Of a DNA stretch of 64,000 bases, positions 43,566-53,693 are shown piece by piece; positions within the stretch are counted from its first letter, which is position 1; every line of letters begins with the position of its first letter. Made by a program: the position numbers and the translations under genes. Source of the DNA: Vibrio genomosp. F10 str. ZF-129 (GTDB lineage: Bacteria > Pseudomonadota > Gammaproteobacteria > Enterobacterales > Vibrionaceae). Location: assembly GCF_000287055.2 (NCBI RefSeq), contig NZ_AJYQ02000107.1:62001-126000 (forward strand), read 5' to 3'. The notes beneath the pieces are model-generated. The model was given only the letters and a program-made list of their open reading frames with translations, made no database searches and had not been told where the DNA came from.

Positions 43566-44876
43566 ATGAAAAAATTAATATCAATAACTCTTCGATCTAT
43601 CTATTATTTATTCCCCAAAATTTTTCGAGAACAGTACATCGAAAGTATTGCTTTTTATCGTACTTGTTTGTCGAATCTAGTCTGCAGAGACAATAACAAT
43701 AGTGATAATTTACTTGATGTTCAATTGGTTTCTGAACCAAATTTATTAGATGATAATTTTGAATTGATAGCTCATATTACTGATCGATATTCGAAGGTTA
43801 ACGCTCCAAGATTACATGTAGACAATCAAGAATGTAAGCGTTCACCTCTGGAAGGTCAGCTACCTGATGTTAAAGTAATCCGTTTAAGTGGGGTTAATAT
43901 TTTAGGATCTACGGATGCAATTATTTCTGGAAATAAGATGTATCACCAAGAGTTAACGCTAATGGGTGCTACTCATGATTTGAAGCGCCCGGATATTTTC
44001 TCAACATCCGATGGCATTAATGCTGAAAGTCGTCAGTATATTGTTCAGACTTATGGAGATAAGTTAACGGTAGAGGGTTGTGCCATTAGTTTATTGAAGG
44101 AACATTCAGTTAACTACTATCACTGGCTTACAGAGCTATTGCCTAAATTAGTTGAAACAATAAATAGTCTTGATGAGAATAACCATAATTTAACAATTCT
44201 TATTGACGAGAAAATGCCAGAGCAATGTGTGGGGCTAATTGATCTAATTCTAAAGGGCATTAGAAGAATAAAATATACTATAGTTAGAGTGAAGCTTGGT
44301 CAGCTAGTTTTTTGCCATAAATTAATCTACTGCACGCCTCTATGGACATCTCTCGATAATACTCGTTTCCTTCCAAATCCAAAAAAAGAATTTTTTGTGT
44401 CTGTTGACTGCTTGCGACTCGTTAAGGAAAGAATTTCCTTGGCTATCAAGTCAAACACTACGATTATAAAAAATAAAAAAGTATACCTACAACGCCAAAA
44501 CAATAAGCTTAGAAAAATAACTAATGTACTAGAGCTTGAAAGAATGCTGTACAAGCAAGGTTTTGATTTTGTTGACCCTGGATCTTTAGATTTTCGTGAG
44601 CAGTATAGCCTTTTCTCACAAGCGGAAATTATTGTTGGGGCATCTGGTGCTTCCTTTACTAATTTGTTATTTATGAAAGACGGTAGTAAAGGGATATCTC
44701 TATATCCGTCTGCACAAAGCACTAACTATTATGTATTCCAGCCTTTGGCTGATGTTTCGAATGTTGAGTTCATTCACTTTCTCACAACTCCTGATGATGA
44801 TTCTAATTCTGTTCATGGTGATGCGAAGGTCAATGTTAAAGAGTTAGAGGGATTGTTGGAAAAAACTTATGATTAA
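43566..44876 (+). CDS. Glycosyltransferase family 61
   Basis: The 436-residue protein shows the GT61 (DUF563) pattern: SLLKEHSVNYYHWLTELLPKLVETI at about residues 178-202, KKVYLQRQNNKLRKITN, and the C-terminal FSQAEIIVGASGASFTNLLFM. The H-W-L-T-E-L-L-P-K motif is diagnostic. Bacterial members are found in O-antigen and capsule loci. The preceding 190-base gap is the only large interruption in this part of the operon, so an internal promoter is possible. It overlaps fdtA by eight bases. Confidence 0.86.
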   Translation: MKKLISITLRSIYYLFPKIFREQYIESIAFYRTCLSNLVCRDNNNSDNLLDVQLVSEPNLLDDNFELIAHITDRYSKVNAPRLHVDNQECKRSPLEGQLPDVKVIRLSGVNILGSTDAIISGNKMYHQELTLMGATHDLKRPDIFSTSDGINAESRQYIVQTYGDKLTVEGCAISLLKEHSVNYYHWLTELLPKLVETINSLDENNHNLTILIDEKMPEQCVGLIDLILKGIRRIKYTIVRVKLGQLVFCHKLIYCTPLWTSLDNTRFLPNPKKEFFVSVDCLRLVKERISLAIKSNTTIIKNKKVYLQRQNNKLRKITNVLELERMLYKQGFDFVDPGSLDFREQYSLFSQAEIIVGASGASFTNLLFMKDGSKGISLYPSAQSTNYYVFQPLADVSNVEFIHFLTTPDDDSNSVHGDAKVNVKELEGLLEKTYD

Positions 44877-45264
44877 GACGTTGGAATTTAATGTACTGGG
44901 TGATGAAAGAGGCTCATTAGTATCACTTGAAGAAAATGGTAATATCCCTTTTAATATTAGGCGTGTTTATTATATTTTTGATACCGAAACAGAGGTTTCT
45001 AGAGGTTTTCATGCTCATCGAGAACTTGAACAGATTGCTGTCTGTCTAAAAGGAAGATGTCGATTTGTTTTGGACGATGGACATACTAGAGAAGAGGTAT
45101 GGCTAGACTCACCTAACAAAGGACTATATATAAACAACAACAAATGGCGTGAAATGCACGACTTTTCAGATGACTGTGTTTTGATGGTCTTAGCCAGTAA
45201 TGTTTATGATGAAAGCGATTATATTCGCGACTACGAAGAATTTTTAAAGGAAGTAAACGGATGA
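44869..45264 (+). CDS. fdtA: dTDP-4-keto-6-deoxyglucose 3,4-ketoisomerase (FdtA-like)
   Basis: The 131-residue cupin protein has GDERGSLVSLE and RGFHAHRELEQIAVCLKGRCRF with His48 and His50, the catalytic histidines of FdtA/QdtA/WxcM-type isomerases. It moves the keto group from C4 to C3 of the RmlB product, the first step to dTDP-3-amino-3,6-dideoxyhexoses. FdtA and QdtA differ in C4 stereochemistry, giving Fuc3N or Qui3N; sequence inspection does not settle which. It forms a tight block with the next three genes. Confidence 0.9.
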   Translation: MIKTLEFNVLGDERGSLVSLEENGNIPFNIRRVYYIFDTETEVSRGFHAHRELEQIAVCLKGRCRFVLDDGHTREEVWLDSPNKGLYINNNKWREMHDFSDDCVLMVLASNVYDESDYIRDYEEFLKEVNG

Positions 45265-46010
45265 TTCACCCTACAGCCATTGTTTCAGAAAAAGCTCAAA
45301 TAGATAGAAACGTCGAAATAGGTGCTTTTACTATTATTTACGACAACGTAGTTATCAAAGCGAATACTGTTATTGAATCTTATTGTGAGCTTGGTGTAGC
45401 AAATAAATTGTCAGAAGGGGCATTACTTACTATTGGTGAAGGCTCTCTTATTCGTTCTAGAAGTACATTTTATGAAGGGTCTAGTTTTGGTGACGGCCTT
45501 GTAACTGGGCACAACGTTACGGTGCGTGAGAAAACGATTGCCGGCAAAAATTTTCAACTAGGTTCGTTAAGTGATATCCAAGGTTGGTGCGAAATTGGGG
45601 ACTATGTTCGGACGCACAGCAATGTTCATATCGGACAGCACAGTGTTATTGGAAATTGTGTTTGGTTATTCCCATATGTAGTCTTAACTAACGACCCTCA
45701 CCCTCCGAGCAATGTTATGCTGGGAGCTGCAGTAGGTGATTATGCTGTAATCGCAACAATGACCGTAGTTCTTCCTGGGGCAAAAATAGGGGAGGGGGCA
45801 TTTATTGGCGCTCACTCTTGTGTTGGAGGAAGAGTACAAAAAGATATGCTTTATTCCGGTTCGCCTGCTAAAAACATTGGTCCAGCATCTAAGATCAAAC
45901 TAAAGGATGGCTCTAGAATGCCAGCTTACCCTTGGCGTACTCACTTTCATCGAGGTTATCCAGAAGACCTCGTAGAGCAATGGAATAAGGAACAGCAAGA
46001 AAATGTATGA
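45261..46010 (+). CDS. Left-handed beta-helix N-acyltransferase
   Basis: The 249-residue hexapeptide-repeat protein starts MIHPTAIVSEKAQIDRNVEIGAF and has GHNVTVREKT, HSNVHIGQHSVIGNCVWLFPYVVLTNDPHPPS and GAFIGAHSCVGG. It resembles FdtC/QdtC and related 3-amino-sugar N-acyltransferases. Located between FdtA and a MaoC hydratase and followed by FdtB, it probably acylates dTDP-3-amino-3,6-dideoxyhexose. The adjacent MaoC hydratase hints that 3-hydroxybutyryl-CoA rather than acetyl-CoA is the donor, which is inference. It overlaps both neighbours. Confidence 0.83.
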   Translation: MIHPTAIVSEKAQIDRNVEIGAFTIIYDNVVIKANTVIESYCELGVANKLSEGALLTIGEGSLIRSRSTFYEGSSFGDGLVTGHNVTVREKTIAGKNFQLGSLSDIQGWCEIGDYVRTHSNVHIGQHSVIGNCVWLFPYVVLTNDPHPPSNVMLGAAVGDYAVIATMTVVLPGAKIGEGAFIGAHSCVGGRVQKDMLYSGSPAKNIGPASKIKLKDGSRMPAYPWRTHFHRGYPEDLVEQWNKEQQENV

Positions 46011-46413
46011 TATTGATGAATTAACCATTGGGATGAGTGCATCTTACTCTCAAACAATAACTGATGCAGACATAAAGCAATATGCAGGACTCTCTGGTGA
46101 TAGAAACCCAGTGCATCTGGATGAAAATTATGCAGAGAGATCGAGGTTTAAAAAAAGGATTGCGCATGGAATGATCAGTTCTGGTTTTTTTTCTGCATTG
46201 TTTGGAACAAAGTTACCGGGGGAAGGCTGTGTTTATGTGGCGCAGTCTTTAAAGTTTAGAAAACCAGTCTATATAAATGATACGGTTGAAGCGACCGTTG
46301 TAATTAAAGATATTGATATCGATAAACGCCGCGTATATTTTGATACTTACTGCAAAGTAGGTCGACAGAAGGTCATTACTGGCCTAGCAGAAATTTATAT
46401 TCCAGAGAAATAA
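46003..46413 (+). CDS. MaoC-like (R)-enoyl-CoA hydratase
   Basis: The 136-residue hot-dog protein has [34 protein letters not shown]. Asp33 and His38 match the catalytic pair and spacing of PhaJ-type (R)-specific enoyl-CoA hydratases. Such enzymes turn crotonyl-CoA into (R)-3-hydroxybutyryl-CoA. A lipid-type enzyme embedded and translationally overlapped in a sugar-amine block makes most sense as supplier of a hydroxyacyl group for N-acylation by the preceding acyltransferase. N-(3-hydroxybutyryl)-amino sugars are known in O-antigens. Confidence 0.86.
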   Translation: MYDIDELTIGMSASYSQTITDADIKQYAGLSGDRNPVHLDENYAERSRFKKRIAHGMISSGFFSALFGTKLPGEGCVYVAQSLKFRKPVYINDTVEATVVIKDIDIDKRRVYFDTYCKVGRQKVITGLAEIYIPEK

Positions 46414-46414
46414 T

Positions 46415-47518
46415 ATGATTCCTTTTTTAGATTTAAAAACTATCAATCAGCAATACCAAATAGAACTAAAAGAAGCTTGCTCCCGAGTCATTGACTCAGG
46501 TTGGTATATCATGGGCAAAGAGCTTTCATCATTCGAAGACAATTTTGCTCAATATTGTGGCACTAAATATTGTATCGGCGTGGGTAATGGCTTAGATGCT
46601 TTAACCCTCACTTTGCGAGCTTGGAAACAACTAGGTCGACTACAAGAGGGTGATGAGGTTATTGTTCAGGCAAATACTTATATTGCCTCAGTTCTTGCTA
46701 TTACTGAGGTTAACCTGAAACCTATTCTTGTTGAGCCAGATGAGTTAACGTTAAATTTAGATCCTAACGTTGTATTAAAGCATATAACGCCTAAAACCAA
46801 AGCTATATTACCAGTTCATCTTTATGGACTGATGTCTCCTATGACGGAGTTAATGGAAGTCGCAGAAGAACATGGTTTGCTTGTGTTGGAAGATTGTGCA
46901 CAAGCTCATGGAGCTAGTATTAATAATAGAAAGGCCGGAAATTGGGGACACGCTGCTGGTTTTAGCTTTTATCCAGGCAAGAACTTAGGAGCATTGGGCG
47001 ACGCTGGAGCTATCACCACAAATGACCCAGAACTAGCTAATATGGTTAGATCGTTGCGAAACTATGGTTCATCGGAAAAATATAGGCATGATCTAAAAGG
47101 TGTCAATAGCCGCCTAGATGAGATACAGGCAGCCATGCTGAACGTAAAGCTCAAATACTTAGATGATGATATTGAATCTCGACGTAGTATTGCTCAATAT
47201 TATAGAGATAACATAACCAATAAAAATATAAGATTTCAAGCTTGGGATAAAAAAGACTCTCATGCATTTCATCTATTTACAATTCAAACAAAAGATAGGA
47301 CTTGTCTAGCTGATTACCTGTTGGAAAATGGGATTCAAACTCAGATTCATTATCCAATCACAATTAATAAACAAGGCGCTTATTCTGAATTGATTGAAAC
47401 TACGTTACCTAGTACTGATAGAATAAATGGCCAGATCTTAAGCCTTCCAATAGACCCTACGCTTAGTAAGCAACAAGTTGCCTTTATTGTAAACATTATC
47501 AATGATTGGAAAGTGTAA
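46415..47518 (+). CDS. fdtB: dTDP-3-keto-6-deoxyhexose aminotransferase (FdtB-like)
   Basis: The 367-residue DegT-family PLP enzyme starts [21 protein letters not shown] and has [26 protein letters not shown] and the PLP lysine Lys189 in [15 protein letters not shown]. This [10 protein letters not shown] motif is typical of FdtB/QdtB, which aminates C3. It follows the hydratase by one base and completes the dTDP-3-amino block. It is clearly distinct from the VioA-like enzyme at 34034, so the locus makes two different amino sugars. Confidence 0.89.
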   Translation: MIPFLDLKTINQQYQIELKEACSRVIDSGWYIMGKELSSFEDNFAQYCGTKYCIGVGNGLDALTLTLRAWKQLGRLQEGDEVIVQANTYIASVLAITEVNLKPILVEPDELTLNLDPNVVLKHITPKTKAILPVHLYGLMSPMTELMEVAEEHGLLVLEDCAQAHGASINNRKAGNWGHAAGFSFYPGKNLGALGDAGAITTNDPELANMVRSLRNYGSSEKYRHDLKGVNSRLDEIQAAMLNVKLKYLDDDIESRRSIAQYYRDNITNKNIRFQAWDKKDSHAFHLFTIQTKDRTCLADYLLENGIQTQIHYPITINKQGAYSELIETTLPSTDRINGQILSLPIDPTLSKQQVAFIVNIINDWKV

Positions 47519-47521
47519 ATA

Positions 47522-50506
47522 ATGAATGATTATGATGTAAACTTACCACTGGTAAGTATATGTATTCTGACTTTTAATCATGATAAATACGTAAAAAAGG
47601 CCATTGAAAGTGCTTTGAACCAAACGTATGACAATATTGAAATTATTATTGTTGATAACAACTCTAGTGACATGACAAGAGAAGTAATTAATAAGGAATT
47701 CAATATAGAAATTGAGAATGAGCAAATACGTTTTTATAGTTTAGAAACCAATACATATCCTTCTCATGGGACAAACTTTGGCCTAAGCAAAGCAAACGGT
47801 AAATATATTTGTTTATTATCTGGAGATGACTCATACTGTTTAAATAAAATTCAACGACAAGTTGAATTGATGTTAGAGAGACGACTAAGTAACTTATTTA
47901 CGTGGGTGAATATTATAGATGAACATGATCATCTTGCTTCATCTCACCTAGAGTCTTTGTTTAATAAGAATTTTTCCAGCCTACAGATAAAAGAGCACTT
48001 TGTTCGTCATGGTAATATGTTATGTGCTCTATCAGCCATGTTTGATAGAGATCTCTTTAAACAACATGGTTACTTTGATGAACGTTTACTTCAATTGCAA
48101 GATTATGATTTATGGCTAAGGATTATTAGTCATGAAGAATTGAATTTATTACCTGAAAAATTGACTAATTATCGAATAAGAGGCGACCAAAAGAACTTAA
48201 GTCTAGATCCTTCTAATGAAACGTTTTCCCGTACTGAATTCGAAGAGCTATTTACAAATAAACATATATTGAATTTTGGTCATGATACACTATCAAATGT
48301 AGTAGGATCTGCTTGTAATGAAAGTAACAAGTTTGAATTGCTTTTTAAGTATTACTTAAAAGAAAATAAGCCATCTAAAGCTAAAGCGGTTTTATTAAGT
48401 AGCTATGAGAATCTAGGAGATAAAATAAATTTCCCCTCTGAAGAGTATAGTTCGTTCCTTGATGCATACTCAAAAACTGATTTTTTTAATAGTATTACGT
48501 TACAACAAATGCAGAACCAACTGAATCTGAAAAATGAAGAGTTAGTTGATCAAGCATCTGCGATGAATCAAATGAAGGAATCAACCTCTTGGAAGATCAC
48601 ACTTCCGCTGCGAGTTATAAACAAGTTCATTCGCGAAGATATGAATTCAGGACTAGTTAGTCGTATAAAAATACAAAACAGAACATTAAATCCATTTTCT
48701 GGCGGTTTTGTTGGGAGAGGTCATCGAGCTTTCTATTTATTAATGAATGAAGGTCCCACTTCTCTAATTCGTAAAGTAAAAGAGGTGTTATTTACAAAAC
48801 AGAATGCTTCTACGAATCCTATTCATTATCAAAAGTGGCTCATAGAACGTAAAGCTAAAGATCAAGATGAAGCTGAAAAAACTATTGCCTCATTAAATCA
48901 AGCTTGGCAACCTCTAATCTCAATAGTAGTCCCAACATATAATACTGAGGAAAAGTACTTACGTTTGTGTATTGAGTCAGTGATAAATCAGTCTTATCAA
49001 AACTGGGAGCTCTGTATTGCAGATGACGCTTCAACCGACAAGGTTGTCGCACAAATCTTGGATGAATATCGATTAAAAGATAAGCGTGTCAAGGTGACCT
49101 ATCGTGAGAAGAATGGGCACATCTCAGCGGCATCAAACAGTGCATTAGAGCTAGTCAGTGGGGAATGGGTTGCTTTACTTGATCATGATGATGAATTACA
49201 AAAGCACGCATTAACGTATGTAGTTAACGCCATCAATAGTAAAGAGAATGTCGAATTCGTCTATAGCGATGAAGATAAAGTCGATCTTGAAGGTAAAAGA
49301 CTTGATCCGCACTTTAAGCCTGACTGGAACTTAGATTTGCTCTATAGCCAGAATTACGTTTCACATTTAGGTGTTTATAAAGCTAATATAGTAAGAAAAA
49401 TAGGCGGTTTCCGTATTGGATATGAGGGAAGTCAAGACTTCGACTTATTGCTTCGTTACTCTCGCGAAATTGATCATAACAATATAGTACATGTTCCAAA
49501 AGTGCTTTACCATTGGCGTATGGTTCAAGGCTCCACAGCATTAGCTTCTGATGAAAAATCTTATACAACTGAAGTAGGCATCAAAGCTCTGCAAGATCAT
49601 TTTGATACCTTAAATGAAGATGTAATCGTTGAGAAAGGCAAGCATGATAATATCTATAAGGTTAATTGGACATTATCAGACAAGCCTCTAGTATCTCTCA
49701 TCATTCCTACTTATAACGGTTACGACATTACTAAGCAGGCAATTGACTCTATCTTTAAAAAGACGACTTATTCTAACTACGAAATCATTCTAGTTGATAA
49801 TAACTCAAATGATCCTACTGCTCTTGAATATTTTAAAGAGCTTGAGCATCACGAGAAAGTTACAGTGCTTCGCTATCCACACCCTTTCAATTATTCGGCG
49901 ATTAACAATTTTGCCGTTAAGGAAGCAAAAGGAGATATCATTGGGCTAATTAACAATGATATAGAGGTTATTACTCCTGATTGGTTAACTGAAATGGTTT
50001 CACACGTCCAACGTAAAGATGTAGGCTGCGTAGGTGCCATGCTCTATTATCCGAATGACACTATACAGCATGCAGGCGTAGTAATTGGCATTGGTGGTGT
50101 GGCTGGTCACTCGCATAAGCATTTTTCACGAGGAGACTATGGTTACTTTAGTCGATTGAAAGTCGTACAGAACTACTCTGCTGTCACTGCTGCTTGCTTG
50201 TTAGTTAAGAAGTCTATTTATAATGAAGTACACGGACTGAATGAGCAAAGTTTGTCTGTCGCTTTTAACGATGTAGATTTTTGTTTAAAGGTCCAACTAG
50301 CTGGTTATCGTAATGTTTGGACTCCCTATGCTGAACTTTACCATCATGAATCAATTAGCCGTGGAGCAGAAAATAATCCAGAGAAAATTGCTAGATTTAA
50401 TGGTGAAATAGATTATATGAAAGTTCAGTGGAAAACTGATGTGACCTGCGACTTTGCCTATAACCCTAATTTATCTAAATATCATGAAAATTTCGAATTG
50501 AATTAA
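47522..50506 (+). CDS. Large glycosyltransferase with three GT2 modules
   Basis: The 994-residue protein carries three GT2-type N-terminal signatures, near residues 8 (LVSICILTFNHDKYVKKAIES), 465 (ISIVVPTYNTEEKYLRLCIES) and 732 (VSLIIPTYNGYDITKQAIDS). Module 2 has D-H-D-D and SDEDK motifs, and module 3 has NNDIEV and DVDFCLKV. Between modules 1 and 2 is a linker with S-W-K-I-T-L-P-L-R. Multi-domain GT2 proteins often polymerise ABC-exported O-antigens, so this may build the repeating unit backbone. It ends the first dense block of genes. Confidence 0.9.
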   Translation: MNDYDVNLPLVSICILTFNHDKYVKKAIESALNQTYDNIEIIIVDNNSSDMTREVINKEFNIEIENEQIRFYSLETNTYPSHGTNFGLSKANGKYICLLSGDDSYCLNKIQRQVELMLERRLSNLFTWVNIIDEHDHLASSHLESLFNKNFSSLQIKEHFVRHGNMLCALSAMFDRDLFKQHGYFDERLLQLQDYDLWLRIISHEELNLLPEKLTNYRIRGDQKNLSLDPSNETFSRTEFEELFTNKHILNFGHDTLSNVVGSACNESNKFELLFKYYLKENKPSKAKAVLLSSYENLGDKINFPSEEYSSFLDAYSKTDFFNSITLQQMQNQLNLKNEELVDQASAMNQMKESTSWKITLPLRVINKFIREDMNSGLVSRIKIQNRTLNPFSGGFVGRGHRAFYLLMNEGPTSLIRKVKEVLFTKQNASTNPIHYQKWLIERKAKDQDEAEKTIASLNQAWQPLISIVVPTYNTEEKYLRLCIESVINQSYQNWELCIADDASTDKVVAQILDEYRLKDKRVKVTYREKNGHISAASNSALELVSGEWVALLDHDDELQKHALTYVVNAINSKENVEFVYSDEDKVDLEGKRLDPHFKPDWNLDLLYSQNYVSHLGVYKANIVRKIGGFRIGYEGSQDFDLLLRYSREIDHNNIVHVPKVLYHWRMVQGSTALASDEKSYTTEVGIKALQDHFDTLNEDVIVEKGKHDNIYKVNWTLSDKPLVSLIIPTYNGYDITKQAIDSIFKKTTYSNYEIILVDNNSNDPTALEYFKELEHHEKVTVLRYPHPFNYSAINNFAVKEAKGDIIGLINNDIEVITPDWLTEMVSHVQRKDVGCVGAMLYYPNDTIQHAGVVIGIGGVAGHSHKHFSRGDYGYFSRLKVVQNYSAVTAACLLVKKSIYNEVHGLNEQSLSVAFNDVDFCLKVQLAGYRNVWTPYAELYHHESISRGAENNPEKIARFNGEIDYMKVQWKTDVTCDFAYNPNLSKYHENFELN

Positions 50507-50587
50507 CTAAATCTATGTCGTATTTATATTTGTGATTGGACTAAAAGTTATATTTCAATTTGTTAATAGAAAAAGGAGGGTGTTTAG

Positions 50588-51535
50588 GTGAAAATATCAG
50601 TCGCTATACCTTGTTATAAAGTTAAAAAGCATATTTTAAGTGTAATTGAAAAAATTGGTGACGAGGTTGATGTTATCTTCGTAGTCGATGACTGTTGCCC
50701 AGAAAATTCGGGAAAATTTGTTCTGGAAAATAATCAAGACCCTAGAGTACAGGTTATTACACATGCTGAAAATAAAGGTGTAGGAGGGGCAATTAAAACG
50801 GCTTATAGGGAAGCATTAAAACAAAGCGTAGATATAGTCATTAAAATAGACGGTGATGGGCAGATGGACCCTAGATTAATACCGGCCTTTATTAAGCCCA
50901 TTATCGAGGGTAAGGCTGATTATACCAAAGGTAGTCGATTTTATAGTCTTAAGTCTCTTGTTCAGATGCCAACTTTAAGAAAGTTTGGTAACGCTGCTCT
51001 ATCATTCGTTAATAAGGCATCAAGTGGATATTGGAACGTAATGGATCCAACAAATGGTTACACTGCGATTAATGCACATGCCTTAAAATTATTAGACGTA
51101 GAAAAGATCAACGATCGCTATTTTTTTGAAAGTGACATGTTATTTAGATTGGGGACTATTAGAGCTGTCGTGAAAGATATTCCCATGGATGCGCTATATG
51201 ACGACGAGGAAAGCAATCTTTCAATAAGGAAAGTTCTTGTTGATTTTCCTCCGTTATATATTAAGGCATTTTTTAAGAGGGTCTTTTATAATTACTTTTT
51301 AAGAGACTTTAATGGTGCGAGTATGGAGATGGTCATAGGTACATTCCTCATTCTATCTGGGTCTGCCTGGGGTGGGGTAAATTGGTCCTTGTCCCTCTCT
51401 ACCAATATAGAAAGTAGTGTAGGGACAGTAATGTTAGCGGTACTTCCAATAATACTTGGATTTCAGTTGTTATTAGCGGCGCTTAACTTTGATATGAATA
51501 ACGCTCCAGATGAACCACTTAGCGAGCACTATTAG
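50588..51535 (+). CDS. GtrB/DPM1-like glycosyltransferase (GT2) with C-terminal membrane helices
   Basis: The 315-residue protein has SVAIPCYKVKKHILSVIEKI, VVDDCCPENSG, KIDGDGQMDP and two C-terminal hydrophobic helices (about residues 250-300). This is the architecture of polyprenyl-phosphate sugar transferases. The GTG start at 50588 has an excellent AAAGGAGGG ribosome binding site at 50572-50580. Together with the 706-residue membrane protein and the GtrA-like protein downstream it forms a second Gtr-like module. Confidence 0.86.
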   Translation: MKISVAIPCYKVKKHILSVIEKIGDEVDVIFVVDDCCPENSGKFVLENNQDPRVQVITHAENKGVGGAIKTAYREALKQSVDIVIKIDGDGQMDPRLIPAFIKPIIEGKADYTKGSRFYSLKSLVQMPTLRKFGNAALSFVNKASSGYWNVMDPTNGYTAINAHALKLLDVEKINDRYFFESDMLFRLGTIRAVVKDIPMDALYDDEESNLSIRKVLVDFPPLYIKAFFKRVFYNYFLRDFNGASMEMVIGTFLILSGSAWGGVNWSLSLSTNIESSVGTVMLAVLPIILGFQLLLAALNFDMNNAPDEPLSEHY

Positions 51536-51551
51536 AATTTAAAGGTTAATA

Positions 51552-53672
51552 ATGACAATGAAATTGACACTTAAAAGTAATGGCTTATTTTTAGTAATAG
51601 CAATGGGTTTGCTGGTAATCACACTCCCTGAGCTGCTTACCGACCCAAGCGGAGGTATAAAGGATTTTAAATATTCATATCTATCATATTTTTATGGTGC
51701 CTCTATTACGTTGTCAGCAATGTATTTTTCTTTGGTTGGGCTAACGTTTGCGTTGGTTTTTAAAGGGAGTAGCCTTTTAAATGGAGCAAGTTTACCATTT
51801 CATTCTGTATTTTTAGGGCAAGCGATTATATTTACATATGTATATATAAGATCAGCTATTAATTTTTATATAATACATATTCCAATAACGCATTTTGAAT
51901 TTATTGGCTTGATTTTTCTTTGCTTTGTATTTATTAGATGCAAGTTTGGAATTAGTAATGTGTATACTTCAATTCTAAAGGATAAATGGAATTGGATACT
52001 ATCTTTCTTCATATTTTTCCTTGTGTGTGTTGGTATCTCTGAGCATGAAATACCGCGTCAAGTTATGTTGTCTAGTGACCCGGATCAGCATGCGTTTTTC
52101 GCTAAGCAGATAGAACGATTTGGTACAATTCCATATCATCAGTTTTATTGGGGTGAGGAAAGTTTCAACTACCCTGCGGGAACTGGAGTTCTTGGCTTTA
52201 TATGGTCTTTCTTAACAGGTATAGATGTAAGGAACGCATTTACAATTCAGCCGTTATTGCAAGCATATATAGCTATTTTTATTATTACCGAGATGGTTTT
52301 GGTAGAAAAAAAATCTTTGAAAGTCTTAGCAATTTTGAAGCTTGGCTTAATCTCAGCATTCGGCTTGTTCCTAACCTATAGCCTAACGAAAAATTATTAT
52401 CATTTAGAAGGAGCAGGTAGGCTAGCAAGTATATCTATATGTGCATTTGCTACGTCATGTTTTTTCTGGAGTAAGAGGAATGTTGGCTTACTAGAAAAGA
52501 AGGATATATTGAGCTCTGTATTATTATACCTTCTTGTTGTTTTTTTAGGTACAGTAATAAACCCCGTAAATATTGTTTACTTAGGCGTTATCTTTGGGTT
52601 TTCCATATTGATGCAATGTGGGCGTAAGTTTAATTTTTACCCTATAGTATTTCTGTTACTGTTGTTTCCCATATTTTTAATTCTAGACCCGTACTACTTT
52701 AGCCTTATATTTTCACAGGGTGGTCAGTTATACGACCCAATAGTTATAACTCATGTCCCTCTGGATATGAGTATTAGTGAGTTTATTAGTCAATTTATTT
52801 TAAGTTTTAAAATTATGACAAAAAACTTTGGAGATGATTTCTTTTCCTTCCATCTTATTTCTGGTAAGTTCTCATACTTAGTACTACTTCTAACTCTTGT
52901 TTTTTCTTTTGTACTTATAAGTGATAAGTCTCGCAATGAACTATCTGAAATTATAATTTTCTTTATTGTATTAATCATTTGTTGGGTGATTTTTTCGGCG
53001 GTTTTTGATATTCTAAAATCTGGTTCATCCTTTAGATTATTGGGCCCATACTTTCAATTTTCTAAGTATCAATATTTGTATGTTATTTTGTGTTTTGTTT
53101 TCGCATTGTTCATTGAACGAATTACAAGGATGGAACTTAACAATTTTAAATTGTTAGCCCTGGTTACATTTTTTATTGTTTCTTCATCTTTATTCGGTAG
53201 GAATGTAAGTGACAACCTGGACTCAAGACGAGTTAATTATTGTGGCTCGATAGGTTGTGCTACTAGCAATGATCTTTCTGTGCTTAGCTACTCTGAAGAT
53301 TTGTTCAAGCAAGTCAAAGTCCAGTCGAAGTTAGATTCAGAGGTTCCAAAAATACTTATACCTAATATCCCATTGTATCTGAATACTGAGAAGTGGCTGT
53401 TTCCCGTAGGTGGATCTAGAGTTCTACCATTTGTTGACTCATTCCCGGTTGCCTTTTTTTATGGTCAAGGAAGCACCGAATATAGCTATGAAAATTACAT
53501 AGAGAATGTTTGTGAAGACTTTAATTTGGTTTGGATGAAAGAGAATAATATTCAATACCTTTTCAAACCTGAGCAGATGCTGAGTGCATGTGTTAATGGG
53601 CTTGATGAAGTGAAGAAGAAATCTAAAGTTTTGTCTGAGAAGGGAGAGGCATACCTAATTAAGTTGTATTAG
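51552..53672 (+). CDS. Large polytopic membrane protein, putative GT-C glycosyltransferase
   Basis: The 706-residue protein has about twelve to fourteen hydrophobic segments and a soluble C-terminal tail of about 140 residues. After about residue 170 a loop contains SSDPDQHAFFAKQIERFGTIPYHQFYWGEE, with acidic residues where GT-C enzymes carry their catalytic Asp or Glu. No family name can be given. Lying between a GtrB-like transferase and a GtrA-like flippase, it is the natural candidate for the periplasmic transferase that uses their lipid-linked sugar. Start could also be the ATG at 51558. Confidence 0.68.
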   Translation: MTMKLTLKSNGLFLVIAMGLLVITLPELLTDPSGGIKDFKYSYLSYFYGASITLSAMYFSLVGLTFALVFKGSSLLNGASLPFHSVFLGQAIIFTYVYIRSAINFYIIHIPITHFEFIGLIFLCFVFIRCKFGISNVYTSILKDKWNWILSFFIFFLVCVGISEHEIPRQVMLSSDPDQHAFFAKQIERFGTIPYHQFYWGEESFNYPAGTGVLGFIWSFLTGIDVRNAFTIQPLLQAYIAIFIITEMVLVEKKSLKVLAILKLGLISAFGLFLTYSLTKNYYHLEGAGRLASISICAFATSCFFWSKRNVGLLEKKDILSSVLLYLLVVFLGTVINPVNIVYLGVIFGFSILMQCGRKFNFYPIVFLLLLFPIFLILDPYYFSLIFSQGGQLYDPIVITHVPLDMSISEFISQFILSFKIMTKNFGDDFFSFHLISGKFSYLVLLLTLVFSFVLISDKSRNELSEIIIFFIVLIICWVIFSAVFDILKSGSSFRLLGPYFQFSKYQYLYVILCFVFALFIERITRMELNNFKLLALVTFFIVSSSLFGRNVSDNLDSRRVNYCGSIGCATSNDLSVLSYSEDLFKQVKVQSKLDSEVPKILIPNIPLYLNTEKWLFPVGGSRVLPFVDSFPVAFFYGQGSTEYSYENYIENVCEDFNLVWMKENNIQYLFKPEQMLSACVNGLDEVKKKSKVLSEKGEAYLIKLY

Positions 53673-53693
53673 GTGATTTTAAACTTAGAATGC

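Noticed and set aside
44327..44722. 131-codon minus-strand frame inside the GT61 gene
   Set aside because: It is antisense to a conserved GT61 domain; the length comes from AT-rich codon bias, and no motif is seen.
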